From Flavobacterium sp. (GTDB lineage: Bacteria > Bacteroidota > Bacteroidia > Flavobacteriales > Flavobacteriaceae), in NCBI GenBank assembly GCA_023251135.1, contig JAHEZJ010000013.1, positions 52,990-116,989 on the forward strand: a stretch of 64,000 nt of DNA, given 5' to 3'. The notes under the pieces are model-generated. The model searched no databases and had not been told where the DNA came from. It was given only the letters and a program-made list of their open reading frames with translations. How positions within the stretch are numbered: position 1 is the first letter of the stretch; the number at the start of each line of letters is the position of its first letter. Shown in pieces: positions 1-9,131 of the stretch. Made by a program: the position numbers and the translations under genes.

Positions 1-1670
1 TCAGGGGTTAACTCAAAACGTTTGATTTTTTCCCAGTGTCCGAATTTTTCATTGATTCCTTCTACTTCTTCGTCAATACGTTTGATAACCTGTGCATTGG
101 TACTGATTTCTTTATCGGTACTTCCTAAAGTTATTTTGTGAATTTTAGCCCATTCTTTTACAAATTCAAAGTTAGGCTGAATAAAGGCAGCCGGCATTTT
201 TTCGCCTTCACCAATTACCATGATCTGCTCGATAAAACGAGATTGTTTCATGGCATTTTCAATTAACTGAGGAGCAATGTATTTTCCGCCTGAAGTCTTA
301 AACATTTCTTTCTTACGGTCTGTGATTTTAAGGAAACCTTCACTGTCAATTTCGCCAATATCTCCTGTATGAAAATAACCGTCCTGTAAAGCTTCGGCTG
401 TTTTTTCAGGATCTTTAAAGTAGCCCAGCATCACGTTTGGTCCTTTGCAAAGGATCTCACCGTCTTCGGCAATTTTAACTTCTACGTTTTGAATTGGTTT
501 TCCAACTGTTCCAATTTTAAAGCCTCTGTTTCTCTGATCGTTTACGGCAATTACCGGTGATGTTTCAGATAAACCGTAACCTTCCATTACCGGAATTTCT
601 GCCGCAGCAAAAACTCGCGCTAAACGCGGTTGTAATGCAGCACTTCCTGAAACCATTAAGTCTAATCTTCCTCCCAAACCTTCTTTCCATTTACTGAAAA
701 TAAGTTTGCGGGCAATTTTTAACTGAAACTCATACCAGGCGCCATTGGCTCCGTAGGGTTGGTATCTTAGTCCTAAATCAATAGCCCAGAAAAATAGTTT
801 TTTCTTGATGCCGGTTAATTCAGCTCCTTTCGCATAAATTTTATCGTAAACTTTTTCCAGAAGTCTTGGTACAGCTGTCATTACATTTGGACGAACTTCT
901 TTCAGGTTGTCACTAATTTTATCAATCGATTCACCAAAATAAACCGAAATACCATAATACTGATAGATGTACAGGATCATTCTTTCAAAAATATGACAAA
1001 TAGGAAGGAAGCTCAATGCCGAACTTTTTCCCGGGTCAAACGGAATTCTTGGTGCACTGTCTAAGACATTAGAAACAATGTTTTTGTGAGATAGCATAAC
1101 CCCTTTAGGTCTTCCTGTTGTTCCGGAAGTATAAATGATAGTCGCTAAATTTTCTGGTAGAATACTGTCTTTTCGGGCTTCAACTTCGCTCTGATTACTA
1201 TCGTCTTTTCCAAGCTCTAATAATTCAGACCAGTGTTTGCAGCCTTCAATTTCGTTAAAAGAATAGACTTCTTTTAAAGTGGGAACGTTTGCTTTGATCG
1301 CGTTTACTTTATCAAGTACTTCCGTATCTGATACAAAGCAGTAAATGCTTCCGCTATGGTTTAATATATATTCGTAATCTTCTTCGGCTATGGTTGGGTA
1401 AATCGGTACGTTTTGTGCACCGGTTTGCAGAATACCAATATCCATAATATTCCACTCCGTACGGTTGTTAGAAGTGATTAATGCAATTTTATCATCTTTT
1501 TGAACACCCATGCGCAATAATGCTCTTGAAATGGCATTTGCTTTTGCAATATATTCCTGGCTAGATGTTTTTTCCCAGACTCCGTTTTTTTTAGTTGCTA
1601 AGGCAACCTGAAGGTTATAAGTTTCTTGTTGATAATAGGGAAAATCAAAAAGGCGTGTGATTGAAACCAT
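1..1670 (-). CDS. Long-chain fatty-acid-CoA ligase (AMP-forming), 3' end beyond window
   Basis: Activates fatty acids to acyl-CoA through an acyl-adenylate. The frame reads from ATG at 1670 to base 1 without a stop, about 556 codons, so the C-terminal end lies outside the window; family members are about 590 residues. Visible ANL-superfamily motifs are the phosphate loop YTSGTTGRPKG near residue 178, YGLSETSP near residue 365, the adenine/ribose-binding FHTGDIG, and TDRKKEMFKTSGGKY near residue 450, which precedes the hinge to the small C-terminal domain. No signal peptide or membrane segment, so cytoplasmic or membrane-associated. The upstream 170 bases are AT-rich, with a near-consensus TTAATTTG box about 20 bases before the start. 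Family assignment is firm; chain-length preference cannot be told. Confidence 0.9.
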   Translation of the reverse strand, partial: MVSITRLFDFPYYQQETYNLQVALATKKNGVWEKTSSQEYIAKANAISRALLRMGVQKDDKIALITSNNRTEWNIMDIGILQTGAQNVPIYPTIAEEDYEYILNHSGSIYCFVSDTEVLDKVNAIKANVPTLKEVYSFNEIEGCKHWSELLELGKDDSNQSEVEARKDSILPENLATIIYTSGTTGRPKGVMLSHKNIVSNVLDSAPRIPFDPGKSSALSFLPICHIFERMILYIYQYYGISVYFGESIDKISDNLKEVRPNVMTAVPRLLEKVYDKIYAKGAELTGIKKKLFFWAIDLGLRYQPYGANGAWYEFQLKIARKLIFSKWKEGLGGRLDLMVSGSAALQPRLARVFAAAEIPVMEGYGLSETSPVIAVNDQRNRGFKIGTVGKPIQNVEVKIAEDGEILCKGPNVMLGYFKDPEKTAEALQDGYFHTGDIGEIDSEGFLKITDRKKEMFKTSGGKYIAPQLIENAMKQSRFIEQIMVIGEGEKMPAAFIQPNFEFVKEWAKIHKITLGSTDKEISTNAQVIKRIDEEVEGINEKFGHWEKIKRFELTP

Positions 1671-1839
1671 GTTTAAAATGTTGAATTTTATCGCAAATTA
1701 AATAAAAATTAGGGATAATTTTTATATTTATGAAAATTTATGGGAAAAATTATAACTACTTTAGAAAATCAACGAAAACGTTTTCTTTTTTGTAGTAAAA
1801 TTTAGAAAAACCAAGAAAAAAATGATTTTTGTGTAGTAA

Positions 1840-2271
1840 TTATTGTACGTTATAATCTACATATTCTTTTACTCTTTCTCCCATCAGAAACATCTTTTTC
1901 TTAGCAAAATGAATCGAAAATTGAGTGTAATTCCACTCCTCACTATCATCGGTACGGTACCAGAAAGTATAAGAAGCACTGTTGAAACCTTCTTTGAAAA
2001 CCGGAATACCTTCTTCGGTACATTCAATTCCCCAGTTGATCTTTTTTTTGCTTAAATCGTCATACTGAATAACTCCTGTTCCATCCGGATTTAAAATAGT
2101 AGAAGGTTCTTTTTGTCCTGTTGGTAAAAAAGTTCCCGGAACCGGATAACCAATTGTAGTCGTAATAAAATGATCACGTACTTTATAAGTGATTCGGTCT
2201 ACCTGAATTTGGGAATGTGATTTTACGGCAATAAATAATAAAGTAAAAAGAAATACTTTTAGGATTTTCAT
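1840..2271 (-). CDS. Small secreted protein of unknown function
   Basis: I do not recognise the family. The 143-residue product starts with a classic signal peptide (MKILKVFLFTLLFIAVKSHS, cleavage near residue 20 before Q), followed by a mainly beta-rich region with aromatic residues (YTFWYR, WNYTQFSIHF). An upstream in-frame start at 2319 would add 16 residues ahead of the signal peptide, so the ATG at 2271 is preferred. It stands alone between the acyl-CoA ligase and a TonB-dependent receptor, all on the same strand, with 130 bases upstream that contain a 10-bp inverted repeat. Likely periplasmic or surface-exposed; no function can be inferred. Confidence 0.7.
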   Translation of the reverse strand: MKILKVFLFTLLFIAVKSHSQIQVDRITYKVRDHFITTTIGYPVPGTFLPTGQKEPSTILNPDGTGVIQYDDLSKKKINWGIECTEEGIPVFKEGFNSASYTFWYRTDDSEEWNYTQFSIHFAKKKMFLMGERVKEYVDYNVQ

Positions 2272-2300
2272 TCTATGTAGGTTTAAGGGGTTTTGGAGCT

Positions 2301-2331
2301 GCCAAAAAATCCGGTGCACGAATTTTTTGGC
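2301..2331. repeat. Perfect 10-bp inverted repeat upstream of secreted-protein gene
   Basis: GCCAAAAAAT at 2301-2310 is mirrored by ATTTTTTGGC at 2322-2331 with an 11-base spacer. It lies 30 bases upstream of the start at 2271, in the expected leader or promoter region. In the minus orientation the second arm does not continue into a T-run, so a terminator for the TonB-dependent receptor gene upstream (stop at 2404) is possible but weak; an operator or leader hairpin is an alternative. Confidence 0.5.
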
Positions 2332-2403
2332 GAATATAGTTCAATTTTTACTAGAAAAATGAATCCAAATTACAAGAATGATTTTTTTTACTGTAATGTA
2401 ATG

Positions 2404-4806
2404 TTACTCTGTCGAAAACTGGTTTTCCAATAATTTTTCCTTAAAGTCCGATTTAAAAGTGTAAGCAAAAGTAATCATCAGAGCACGGGTATCTGATTTT
2501 GAAGTACGATGGTTGCTGAATAGGGCCGTGTTGTTTTTAAAACCGCTTTCAAGGGTGTTAAACATATCGGTAACCACTAAACCTAAACGGGCATTACCCT
2601 TACCGAGTTTTTGCTGAAACCCCATATCGACATTATAAATCGGAATCCTTTTTCCCTGTGCCGTAGCGAGAGCCGAATTGTAATTTCCGATGATTTGTAG
2701 TTTCCCGCCTTTCCAGGGAACAAAATTATTGATGATCTTTCCGTACCAGCTAAAAGCATTGTTTACCACATCCTGCGCCAGATTAGAAGCGTTTATATTT
2801 TGCTGGAAAGCGGTAATGCTGATGTTGGCATCATAAAACCCAATTGGTTTTAAGCTAAAAATAGTTTCAAGACCATAAGTAATGGTACTTCCGATATTTT
2901 TGGGCTGCTGTAAAACAACTCCATTGTCCTGCAATTCTGCATATTGCCTGATGCTATTGGTTGCGTTTCGATAAAAAGCATTGGTCGAAAAGGAGTATTT
3001 AGACCATTCTTTGGTATAACCGCTTTCGATGATGTGAATGATTTCGGGTTTTAAATACGGATTTCCTCCATGCGGATTTAAAGCGTCCGTAATGTCAATA
3101 AAAGGATTTAAATTGTCTAAATCCGGACGGTTGATACGTTTGCTGTATCCTATTTTTAGAAATTCATCTGAAGCTAAATTAAGCTGTAAAGAAGCAGAAG
3201 GAAAAAGTTTTATATAATGATTTGAAAAATTGTCACTGTTGTTTTGTGTCTTTCCGTTGTTTGAAACCTGTTCGGCACGTAGCCCTAAATTGTATTTCCA
3301 TTTTGGAGCTTCTTTGGTACCAATGTAGGAGTTTAACATACCGTAAACCGCATTGATTTGCTCGTTGAATTTAAAGCCGTTACTGGCCAGCGGATTTACA
3401 ATGTATTCTCCATTCGTCTGATCAGCGCTTTGAAAATCGGAGTCGAAAAATCGGAAGGTTCCTTTGTAACCTGTCTCTAAAATTGATTTTTCAGAAACCG
3501 GAAGCGCATAATTTACCACAGCATTGGAGATGTTTTCATGCTCGTAATTGTGCGTTCTTTGCCATGCAGCAGCACCAATCAGGTTGTAGTATTGGTCGAA
3601 TTGATAGGTGTCGATGTCTGTATTTTCTCTGTGTTTATTAAAAGAAGAAGTAATGCTGGCATTCAGGCTTTTTCGGTCATCGGCAAATTTGCGATCGTAG
3701 CTAAAAGCAAGTTCGCCTACCTTAGAACGTTCAAGTTCCAGAGAATGTCTTTTGTTGTTAGAAAAAAACTGATTGGCACTGTTGTTTACCTGGGTGTACA
3801 GGGTTTCGCCATTGTCCTGACTTTCCATATTTCCCAAAGCCTCAAACGAGAAACTATTGTTTTCGTTAGGCGAAAAATCAATGTTGAATTTCAAATTTTG
3901 CAAACCTTCTGTACGTTGATCGCTTCGGTTTTGATTGATGTAGTGCTCGTCATCGATCAGATAATTGATTCTTTCTCCTTTTATTTTTTTAGTTCTTCCG
4001 GCAAAACGATTGTCGTAACCCAGTCCAAAATTCCATTTGTCCGTTTTATGATTTAAGAGTACAGAGCTGTTTAATCTGCCTTTGGCGCCAAATCCGCTCC
4101 CTAAAACCACCGCGCCGTTCATACCGCTTTGGTTGTTTTTTTTGAGTTTGATGTTGATAATACCGCTCTCTGCATTGGCATCGTATTTAGCCGTAGGATT
4201 GCTAATGATCTCAATACTTTCAATACTGCTCGCGGCAATCTGGTCCATATTGGTAATGGCAGAGTTTTTTCCGTTGATTAAAATCATTGGAGATTTCCCC
4301 CTCAAAGTAATTCCCCCGTCTGCATCAACGGCAACGGTCGGGATGTTTTTTAGCATATCTGTAGCGGTTCCGCCTGCCTGTGTCAGATTGGAAACTGCAT
4401 TAAAAATAAAACCTTCGCTAGTTTTTTGAATTTGCTTTTTTTGAGAATTTACAACCACAGCATTTAATAAATTAGCATCGGTGTGCAATGTTATGGTTCC
4501 AACTGAAAGTGGAGTACCCGCAAATTTTAGTTTTTGAGTAAGGGTTTTGAAACCGATTAACCTGAATTGCAGCTGATATTCGCCGGAAGCAAGATTGTCT
4601 AAAGAAAAGTTTCCCAAAGCGTCTGTAACGGCGTATCCGGCTACTTTTGTAGAATCGGCAGAGTTTTTTAAAACGACATCGACAAATTCGATGGCCAGTT
4701 TTCCGTCAGAGACAGTTCCTTTTACAGAAGAATTTTGTGCAAACGTAACTTGGTTTATAAAAAATAAGAGTAGTAAAAGCGATAATTTTGGCGTCCATTT
4801 TTTCAT
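2404..4806 (-). CDS. TonB-dependent outer-membrane receptor (OMP_b-brl type)
   Basis: An 800-residue outer-membrane beta-barrel. In order: a signal peptide (residues 1-23, ends VTFAQ), a carboxypeptidase-regulatory-like beta-sandwich (about 27-110, SVKGTVSDGKLAIEFVDVVL), a plug domain (about 120-225, with TDMLKNIPTVAVDADGG and LRGKSPMILINGK) and a barrel to the end with many aromatic strand ends. No SusD partner is adjacent, so it is not a typical glycan-utilisation SusC; this subfamily is usually called outer membrane beta-barrel family protein and its ligand is generally unknown. A TATCTTTG box ends only five bases before the ATG, which would predict a leaderless or near-leaderless message. 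The gene is solitary. Confidence 0.85.
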   Translation of the reverse strand: MKKWTPKLSLLLLLFFINQVTFAQNSSVKGTVSDGKLAIEFVDVVLKNSADSTKVAGYAVTDALGNFSLDNLASGEYQLQFRLIGFKTLTQKLKFAGTPLSVGTITLHTDANLLNAVVVNSQKKQIQKTSEGFIFNAVSNLTQAGGTATDMLKNIPTVAVDADGGITLRGKSPMILINGKNSAITNMDQIAASSIESIEIISNPTAKYDANAESGIINIKLKKNNQSGMNGAVVLGSGFGAKGRLNSSVLLNHKTDKWNFGLGYDNRFAGRTKKIKGERINYLIDDEHYINQNRSDQRTEGLQNLKFNIDFSPNENNSFSFEALGNMESQDNGETLYTQVNNSANQFFSNNKRHSLELERSKVGELAFSYDRKFADDRKSLNASITSSFNKHRENTDIDTYQFDQYYNLIGAAAWQRTHNYEHENISNAVVNYALPVSEKSILETGYKGTFRFFDSDFQSADQTNGEYIVNPLASNGFKFNEQINAVYGMLNSYIGTKEAPKWKYNLGLRAEQVSNNGKTQNNSDNFSNHYIKLFPSASLQLNLASDEFLKIGYSKRINRPDLDNLNPFIDITDALNPHGGNPYLKPEIIHIIESGYTKEWSKYSFSTNAFYRNATNSIRQYAELQDNGVVLQQPKNIGSTITYGLETIFSLKPIGFYDANISITAFQQNINASNLAQDVVNNAFSWYGKIINNFVPWKGGKLQIIGNYNSALATAQGKRIPIYNVDMGFQQKLGKGNARLGLVVTDMFNTLESGFKNNTALFSNHRTSKSDTRALMITFAYTFKSDFKEKLLENQFSTE

Positions 4807-4810
4807 GAGA

Positions 4811-4818
4811 CAAAGATA
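4811..4818 (-). promoter_or_regulatory. Candidate -7 box TATCTTTG of the TonB-dependent receptor gene
   Basis: Exact match to the Bacteroidota -7 consensus TAnnTTTG on the minus strand. Four bases (TCTC) separate it from the ATG at 4806, so the predicted transcription start falls at or within a base or two of the start codon. No TTTG -33 element is seen at the usual 19-21 base spacing, so this is moderate evidence only. Confidence 0.4.
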
Positions 4819-4933
4819 TTTATCGCATTAAAAACAGTTTATTAAAGTGCCTTAAGATACTATTAAATTAGTCTTAGAGTCGTTTTAAATAATTTCGATT
4901 TATGGTATAACAATGATTTAGACAAAGTTTGTT

Positions 4934-5028
4934 ATTCCGAGGAACGAGGAATCTTCGCAAGTAGTTTCGTCCAGAATAGTTGCCAATCTTTGTCGAGTTT
5001 CTCACGAAGATTCCTCGTTCCTCGGAAT
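4934..5028. repeat. REP-like element: 24-bp perfect inverted repeat
   Basis: Arms at 4934-4957 and 5005-5028 are exact reverse complements (core CCGAGGAACGAGGAATCTTC) around a 47-base spacer. The element fills most of the gap between purL and the receptor gene. The same core, in the variant TCATTTCGA...GAGAAATC, recurs at 54703-54980 in this window, so it belongs to a dispersed family. I know similar strings as frequent intergenic repeats in Bacteroidota but cannot name the family. Confidence 0.75.
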
Positions 5029-5049
5029 GACAAGATTGTGGCAAAAAAA

Positions 5050-5075
5050 AAGACGCCCGAATTATCGGGCGTCTT
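5050..5075 (-). terminator. Rho-independent terminator of purL
   Basis: Stem AAGACGCCCGA / TCGGGCGTCTT with an ATTA loop, 22 bases past the purL stop, followed on the minus strand by a run of nine T. GC-rich stem and T-run are textbook; high confidence. Confidence 0.9.
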
Positions 5076-5097
5076 TTTCAATTATAAAAATATATTT

Positions 5098-8000
5098 TTA
5101 GTTTTTCTCAATCCATTTTCTGGCGTTGACAAAAGCTTCGTGCCAAGGTGAAACCTCGTCATTTCGGTCTTTTGGATAGTGTGCCCAGTTCCATTGGAAA
5201 GTTGAACGCTCGATGTGTGGCATCATAACTAAATGTCTTCCGGTTTTGTCGCAAAGCATTGCCGTGTTGTAATCAGATCCGTTAGGGTTAGCAGGATAGC
5301 CTTCGTAAGCATATTTTGAAACGATGTTGTAGTTTTCCTCCGCTAAAGGCAATTTGAATTTACCTTCTCCGTGAGAAACCCATACTCCTAAAGTACTTCC
5401 GGCCAATGTCGATAACATTACCGAATTGTTCTCCTGTACTTTTACTGAGGTAAAGATACTTTCGTGTTTCTGGCTTTCGTTGTGAAGCATTTTTCCGTGA
5501 ACTTCATGCTCCGGATTGATTACTTCCAATTCCATAAACAACTGACAACCGTTACAAATTCCAACTGATAATGTATCTTCTCTTTTGAAGAAATTATCCA
5601 ATGCTGTTTTGGCTTTTTCGTTGTATAAGAAAGCTCCGGCCCAGCCTTTGGCAGAACCTAAAACATCAGAGTTAGAGAAACCTCCAACAGCACCAATAAA
5701 CTGAATGTCTTCAAGCGTTTCACGACCCGAAATCAAATCGGTCATGTGAACGTCTTTTACATCAAAACCAGCCAGGTACATGGCGTTTGCCATTTCGCGC
5801 TCAGAATTACTTCCTTTTTCACGAATGATAGCGGCTTTTGGTCTCACGGCTTCGCTTGAGATGACAGGTTTTTTACCTGTAAAGTGTGCAGGGAAAGTAT
5901 AATTTAAAACCTGATTTTTATAGTTTTCGAAACGTGCCTGCGCTCTTCCGTTTTTAGATTGTTTCTGATCTAATAAATAAGAAGTTTCAAACCAGATGTC
6001 TCTGTACTTCGCAATATCCAAATTATAATTTCCAAATTCCAAACTTGGGGTGCTTTGAACTGAACCAATTTTGAAGAATTCGATATTGTTGGCTTTTAAT
6101 TTAGCTTCAACCGCTGCATCTGATTTCGCCTGGAAAACGATTCCGATGTTTTCAGCGAAAAGGATTTTCAATAAGTCTTTTTCCGCGAAAGCGCTGAAAT
6201 CAATTTTTGCTCCAAGATTTACATCGGCAAAACACAATTCTAATAAAGTAGTGATTAAACCACCGCTTCCGATATCGTGTCCGGCTAAGATTTGGTTGTC
6301 ACCAATTAATTCCTGAATCGTATTAAATGCATTTTTGAAGAAAGCAGCGTCTTTAATAGTCGAAGTTTCTTTTCCAATAGTGTTTCTGATTTGTGCAAAA
6401 GAAGAACCTCCTAGTTTGAAATCGTCCTGAGACAAATTGATATAATAAATAGAATCTCCGTTTTTCTGTAAAACTGGCTCTACTACTTTTCTAATATCGG
6501 TACAGTTTCCACCAGCCGAAATAATTACCGTTCCCGGTGCGATTACTTCGTCATTTGGATATTTTTGTTTCATCGAAAGTGAATCTTTCCCGGTTGGAAT
6601 GTTGATTCCCAATTCGATTGCAAATTCTGAACAACCTTCTACAGCAGCGTATAAACGAGCGTCTTCACCTTCGTTTTTACAAGCCCACATCCAGTTGGCA
6701 GATAATGAAATTCCTTTTAATCCATTTTTAATTGGCGCCCAAACAATGTTTGATAACGATTCTGCGATCGCATTTCTGCTTCCTGCAACCGGATCAATCA
6801 AAGCAGCAATAGGAGCGTGGCCGATAGAAGTTGCAATTCCTTCTTTACCTAAATAATCCAGAGCCATAACCCCAACATTATTCAAAGGCAATTGTAGTGG
6901 TCCTGCGTTTTGCTGTTTTGCAACTTTTCCACCCACACAACGGTCTACTTTATTGGTTAACCAGTCTTTTGATGCTACAGCCTCTAAACGTAAAACGTCT
7001 TGTAAATAACTTTCGAAATTTGCTGCATCGTAAGCAACATCAGCATATTTTCTGTCGATTGTTTTATCAGTCATTACCGTTTTTGGAGAGCTTCCGAAGA
7101 AATCTTCCAAAGCGTAATCCATCGGTTTCGAACCATTTGATTTTGATTCGAATGTAAAACGGTGATCGCCGGTTACATCTCCAACCTGATACATTGGCGA
7201 ACGCTCTCTGTCGGCAATTCTTTGCAAAATATCGATGTCTTTTTGACCAATAACCAATCCCATTCTTTCCTGAGATTCGTTACCGATAATTTCTTTAGCC
7301 GAAAGCGTTGGGTCTCCAACAGGTAATTTATCCAGGTCGATTAATCCTCCGGTTTCTTCTACCAATTCTGAAAGGCAGTTTAAGTGTCCTCCTGCTCCGT
7401 GATCGTGAATAGAAACAATCGGGTTGTGATCGCTTTCTACCAAACCACGAATGGCATTGGCAGCACGTTTTTGCATTTCTGGATTCGAACGCTGGATGGC
7501 ATTTAACTCAATACCTGAACCAAAAGCTCCGGTGTCTGCAGAAGAAACCGCAGCTCCACCCATTCCGATTCTATAGTTTTCTCCACCAAGAATTACGATT
7601 TTATCGCCTTCTTGTGGTTTTTGTTTGATCGATTGATCTAATTTTCCGTAACCGATTCCACCTGCCTGCATGATTACTTTGTCGTAACCAATTTTGCGGT
7701 CGTTTTCTGAATGTTCGAATGTTAAAACAGAACCAGTAATAAGAGGTTGTCCGAATTTATTTCCAAAATCAGAAGCTCCGTTTGAAGCTTTGATTAAAAT
7801 ATCCATTGGAGTCTGGTACAGCCATTTTCTTTCTTCAACAGCATTTTCCCATTTTCTTTCGCCGTTTAAACGAGAGTAGGAAGTCATGTAAACAGCAGTT
7901 CCTGCTAATGGCAAAGAACCTTGACCGCCAGCCAGACGGTCACGAATTTCTCCTCCTGATCCTGTTGCTGCTCCGTTAAAAGGCTCTACAGTAGTTGGGA

Positions 8001-8751
8001 AATTGTGTGTTTCGGCTTTTAATGAAATAACAGAATCGAATTCTTTTATTTCGTAAAAATCAGGTTTGTCAGCTGTTTTTGGTGCAAACTGCTGCACTTT
8101 TGGTCCTTTTACAAAAGCAACGTTGTCTTTGTAAGCAGAAACAATATCGTTAGGGTTTTCCTGTGATGTTTTTTTGATTAATTTGAATAAAGAAGTTTCT
8201 TTTTCTTCTCCGTCAATTACAAATGTTCCATTGAAAATTTTGTGACGGCAGTGCTCTGAGTTCGCTTGCGAGAAAGCAAAAATCTCAGAATCGGTTAGTT
8301 TTCGTCCAAGTTTTACAGCAAGATTGTCTAAATAATCTACTTCTTCCTGACTTAAAGCTAAACCTTCTACTTTATTGTAAGTGGCAATATCATCAATTTC
8401 CAGAATAGGTTCCGGTTGCACATTGATCGTAAAAATTTCCTGATCTAATTGGCTGAATTTTTGAAAGAGCATTGGGTCAAAATCTGAAAAATCAGCTGTT
8501 GCCGGATGAAATTCTTCAATTCTGATAATGCCTGTAATACCCATGTTCTGAGTGATTTCTACAGCATTTGTACTCCATGGAGTGATCATAGTGGCACGAG
8601 GGCCAACAAAAAAATCCGTCAGTGCGGATTTTTCGATCTTATTGGAGTCGGCAAAAAGCCAGTTTAGTTTTGAAATGTCTTGAGCCGAAATTTCGTTTTG
8701 CGTTTGTACTGCAAAAACAGTTTTGCTTTGGTTTTCAAAGAAATGGATCAT
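5098..8751 (-). CDS. purL: Phosphoribosylformylglycinamidine synthase (FGAM synthase), single-chain
   Basis: Purine biosynthesis: converts FGAR, glutamine and ATP to FGAM. At 1217 residues it is the long, fused form in which the synthase and the glutaminase are one chain. Visible are the synthase signatures SQANSEHCRHK (near residue 160), SLKAETHNFPTTVEPF, GATGSGGEIRDRLAGG and SIHDHGAGG, and in the last 245 residues a class I amidotransferase with the nucleophile loop GICNGCQ and the C-terminal PHIERS. The frame stays open a further 63 codons upstream, but the ATG at 8751 (MIHFFENQ) matches the family length and sits downstream of a well-formed promoter. Monocistronic, with its own promoter and terminator. 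Confidence 0.97.
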   Translation of the reverse strand: MIHFFENQSKTVFAVQTQNEISAQDISKLNWLFADSNKIEKSALTDFFVGPRATMITPWSTNAVEITQNMGITGIIRIEEFHPATADFSDFDPMLFQKFSQLDQEIFTINVQPEPILEIDDIATYNKVEGLALSQEEVDYLDNLAVKLGRKLTDSEIFAFSQANSEHCRHKIFNGTFVIDGEEKETSLFKLIKKTSQENPNDIVSAYKDNVAFVKGPKVQQFAPKTADKPDFYEIKEFDSVISLKAETHNFPTTVEPFNGAATGSGGEIRDRLAGGQGSLPLAGTAVYMTSYSRLNGERKWENAVEERKWLYQTPMDILIKASNGASDFGNKFGQPLITGSVLTFEHSENDRKIGYDKVIMQAGGIGYGKLDQSIKQKPQEGDKIVILGGENYRIGMGGAAVSSADTGAFGSGIELNAIQRSNPEMQKRAANAIRGLVESDHNPIVSIHDHGAGGHLNCLSELVEETGGLIDLDKLPVGDPTLSAKEIIGNESQERMGLVIGQKDIDILQRIADRERSPMYQVGDVTGDHRFTFESKSNGSKPMDYALEDFFGSSPKTVMTDKTIDRKYADVAYDAANFESYLQDVLRLEAVASKDWLTNKVDRCVGGKVAKQQNAGPLQLPLNNVGVMALDYLGKEGIATSIGHAPIAALIDPVAGSRNAIAESLSNIVWAPIKNGLKGISLSANWMWACKNEGEDARLYAAVEGCSEFAIELGINIPTGKDSLSMKQKYPNDEVIAPGTVIISAGGNCTDIRKVVEPVLQKNGDSIYYINLSQDDFKLGGSSFAQIRNTIGKETSTIKDAAFFKNAFNTIQELIGDNQILAGHDIGSGGLITTLLELCFADVNLGAKIDFSAFAEKDLLKILFAENIGIVFQAKSDAAVEAKLKANNIEFFKIGSVQSTPSLEFGNYNLDIAKYRDIWFETSYLLDQKQSKNGRAQARFENYKNQVLNYTFPAHFTGKKPVISSEAVRPKAAIIREKGSNSEREMANAMYLAGFDVKDVHMTDLISGRETLEDIQFIGAVGGFSNSDVLGSAKGWAGAFLYNEKAKTALDNFFKREDTLSVGICNGCQLFMELEVINPEHEVHGKMLHNESQKHESIFTSVKVQENNSVMLSTLAGSTLGVWVSHGEGKFKLPLAEENYNIVSKYAYEGYPANPNGSDYNTAMLCDKTGRHLVMMPHIERSTFQWNWAHYPKDRNDEVSPWHEAFVNARKWIEKN

Positions 8752-8780
8752 TGTGATGTGTAGTTTGTTGTATTGAAGTG

Positions 8781-8812
8781 CAAATTTAGTGTAAATAAAT
8801 AGCAAGCGCAAA
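8781..8812 (-). promoter_or_regulatory. purL promoter (TTTG, 20 bp, TAAATTTG)
   Basis: On the minus strand TTTG (8812-8809) is followed after exactly 20 bases by TAAATTTG (8788-8781), matching the Bacteroidota -33/-7 promoter layout. The -7 box ends 29 bases before the purL start, giving a leader of about 25 bases. It is the best-formed promoter in the window. Confidence 0.75.
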
Positions 8813-8917
8813 TTTGAAAATAAACTCTTTTGAAAAAAAATGAAGCTGCTTTTTGAAACCCTATAAATGCTATGAGCTCCTTTTAGAAGTTGGTGTAATT
8901 GTTCTTGATGTTTTAAT

Positions 8918-9039
8918 CTCGCGAAGGCGCAAAGGCGCAAAGTTTTTAATTGAATGGATGATAAGATATTCTAATGCTGTAAAGCTGCGCAAATTATGTA
9001 GTAAGTTTTCGATCTGCCTGATCTGCAAAATCTGTGAGA
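8918..9039. repeat. Octamer repeat and related ATCTG repeat upstream of purL
   Basis: The gap 8752-9131 holds no gene. From 8918 to 8949 four units follow each other at exact 8-base steps (CTCGCGAA, then GGCGCAAA twice, then a degenerate unit). At 9011-9039 a second short repeat, GATCTGCCT then GATCTGCAAA, has a 9-10 base period. The octamer type recurs at 24204 and 11267. Confidence 0.65.
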
Positions 9040-9076
9040 AAAATTAAGAATAGCGCTCTTCTTTAATGGTATAACA

Positions 9077-9110
9077 AAAAAAACAGCGACACTATTGCCG
9101 CTGTTTTTCT
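9077..9110 (-). terminator. Terminator of the secreted nuclease gene
   Basis: Stem ACAGCG (9083-9088) / CGCTGT (9099-9104) with flanking A/T runs on both sides, 22 bases past the stop at 9132. On the minus strand it ends in a run of T. Short stem, so moderately confident. Confidence 0.65.
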
Positions 9111-9131
9111 TTAGTAAGCACTCGTATGTAA

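Noticed and set aside
3538..4429. Plus-strand open frames of 172 and 115 codons opposite the TonB-dependent receptor
   Set aside because: They lie wholly antisense to a well-supported gene, have no recognisable domain and no promoter.
2404..4806. SusC/SusD polysaccharide-utilisation locus
   Set aside because: The receptor has the OMP_b-brl layout and no SusD, glycoside hydrolase or regulator is adjacent.
8752..8940. 63-codon N-terminal extension of purL
   Set aside because: Not conserved in the family, crosses the promoter at 8781-8812, and the ATG at 8751 gives the normal length.
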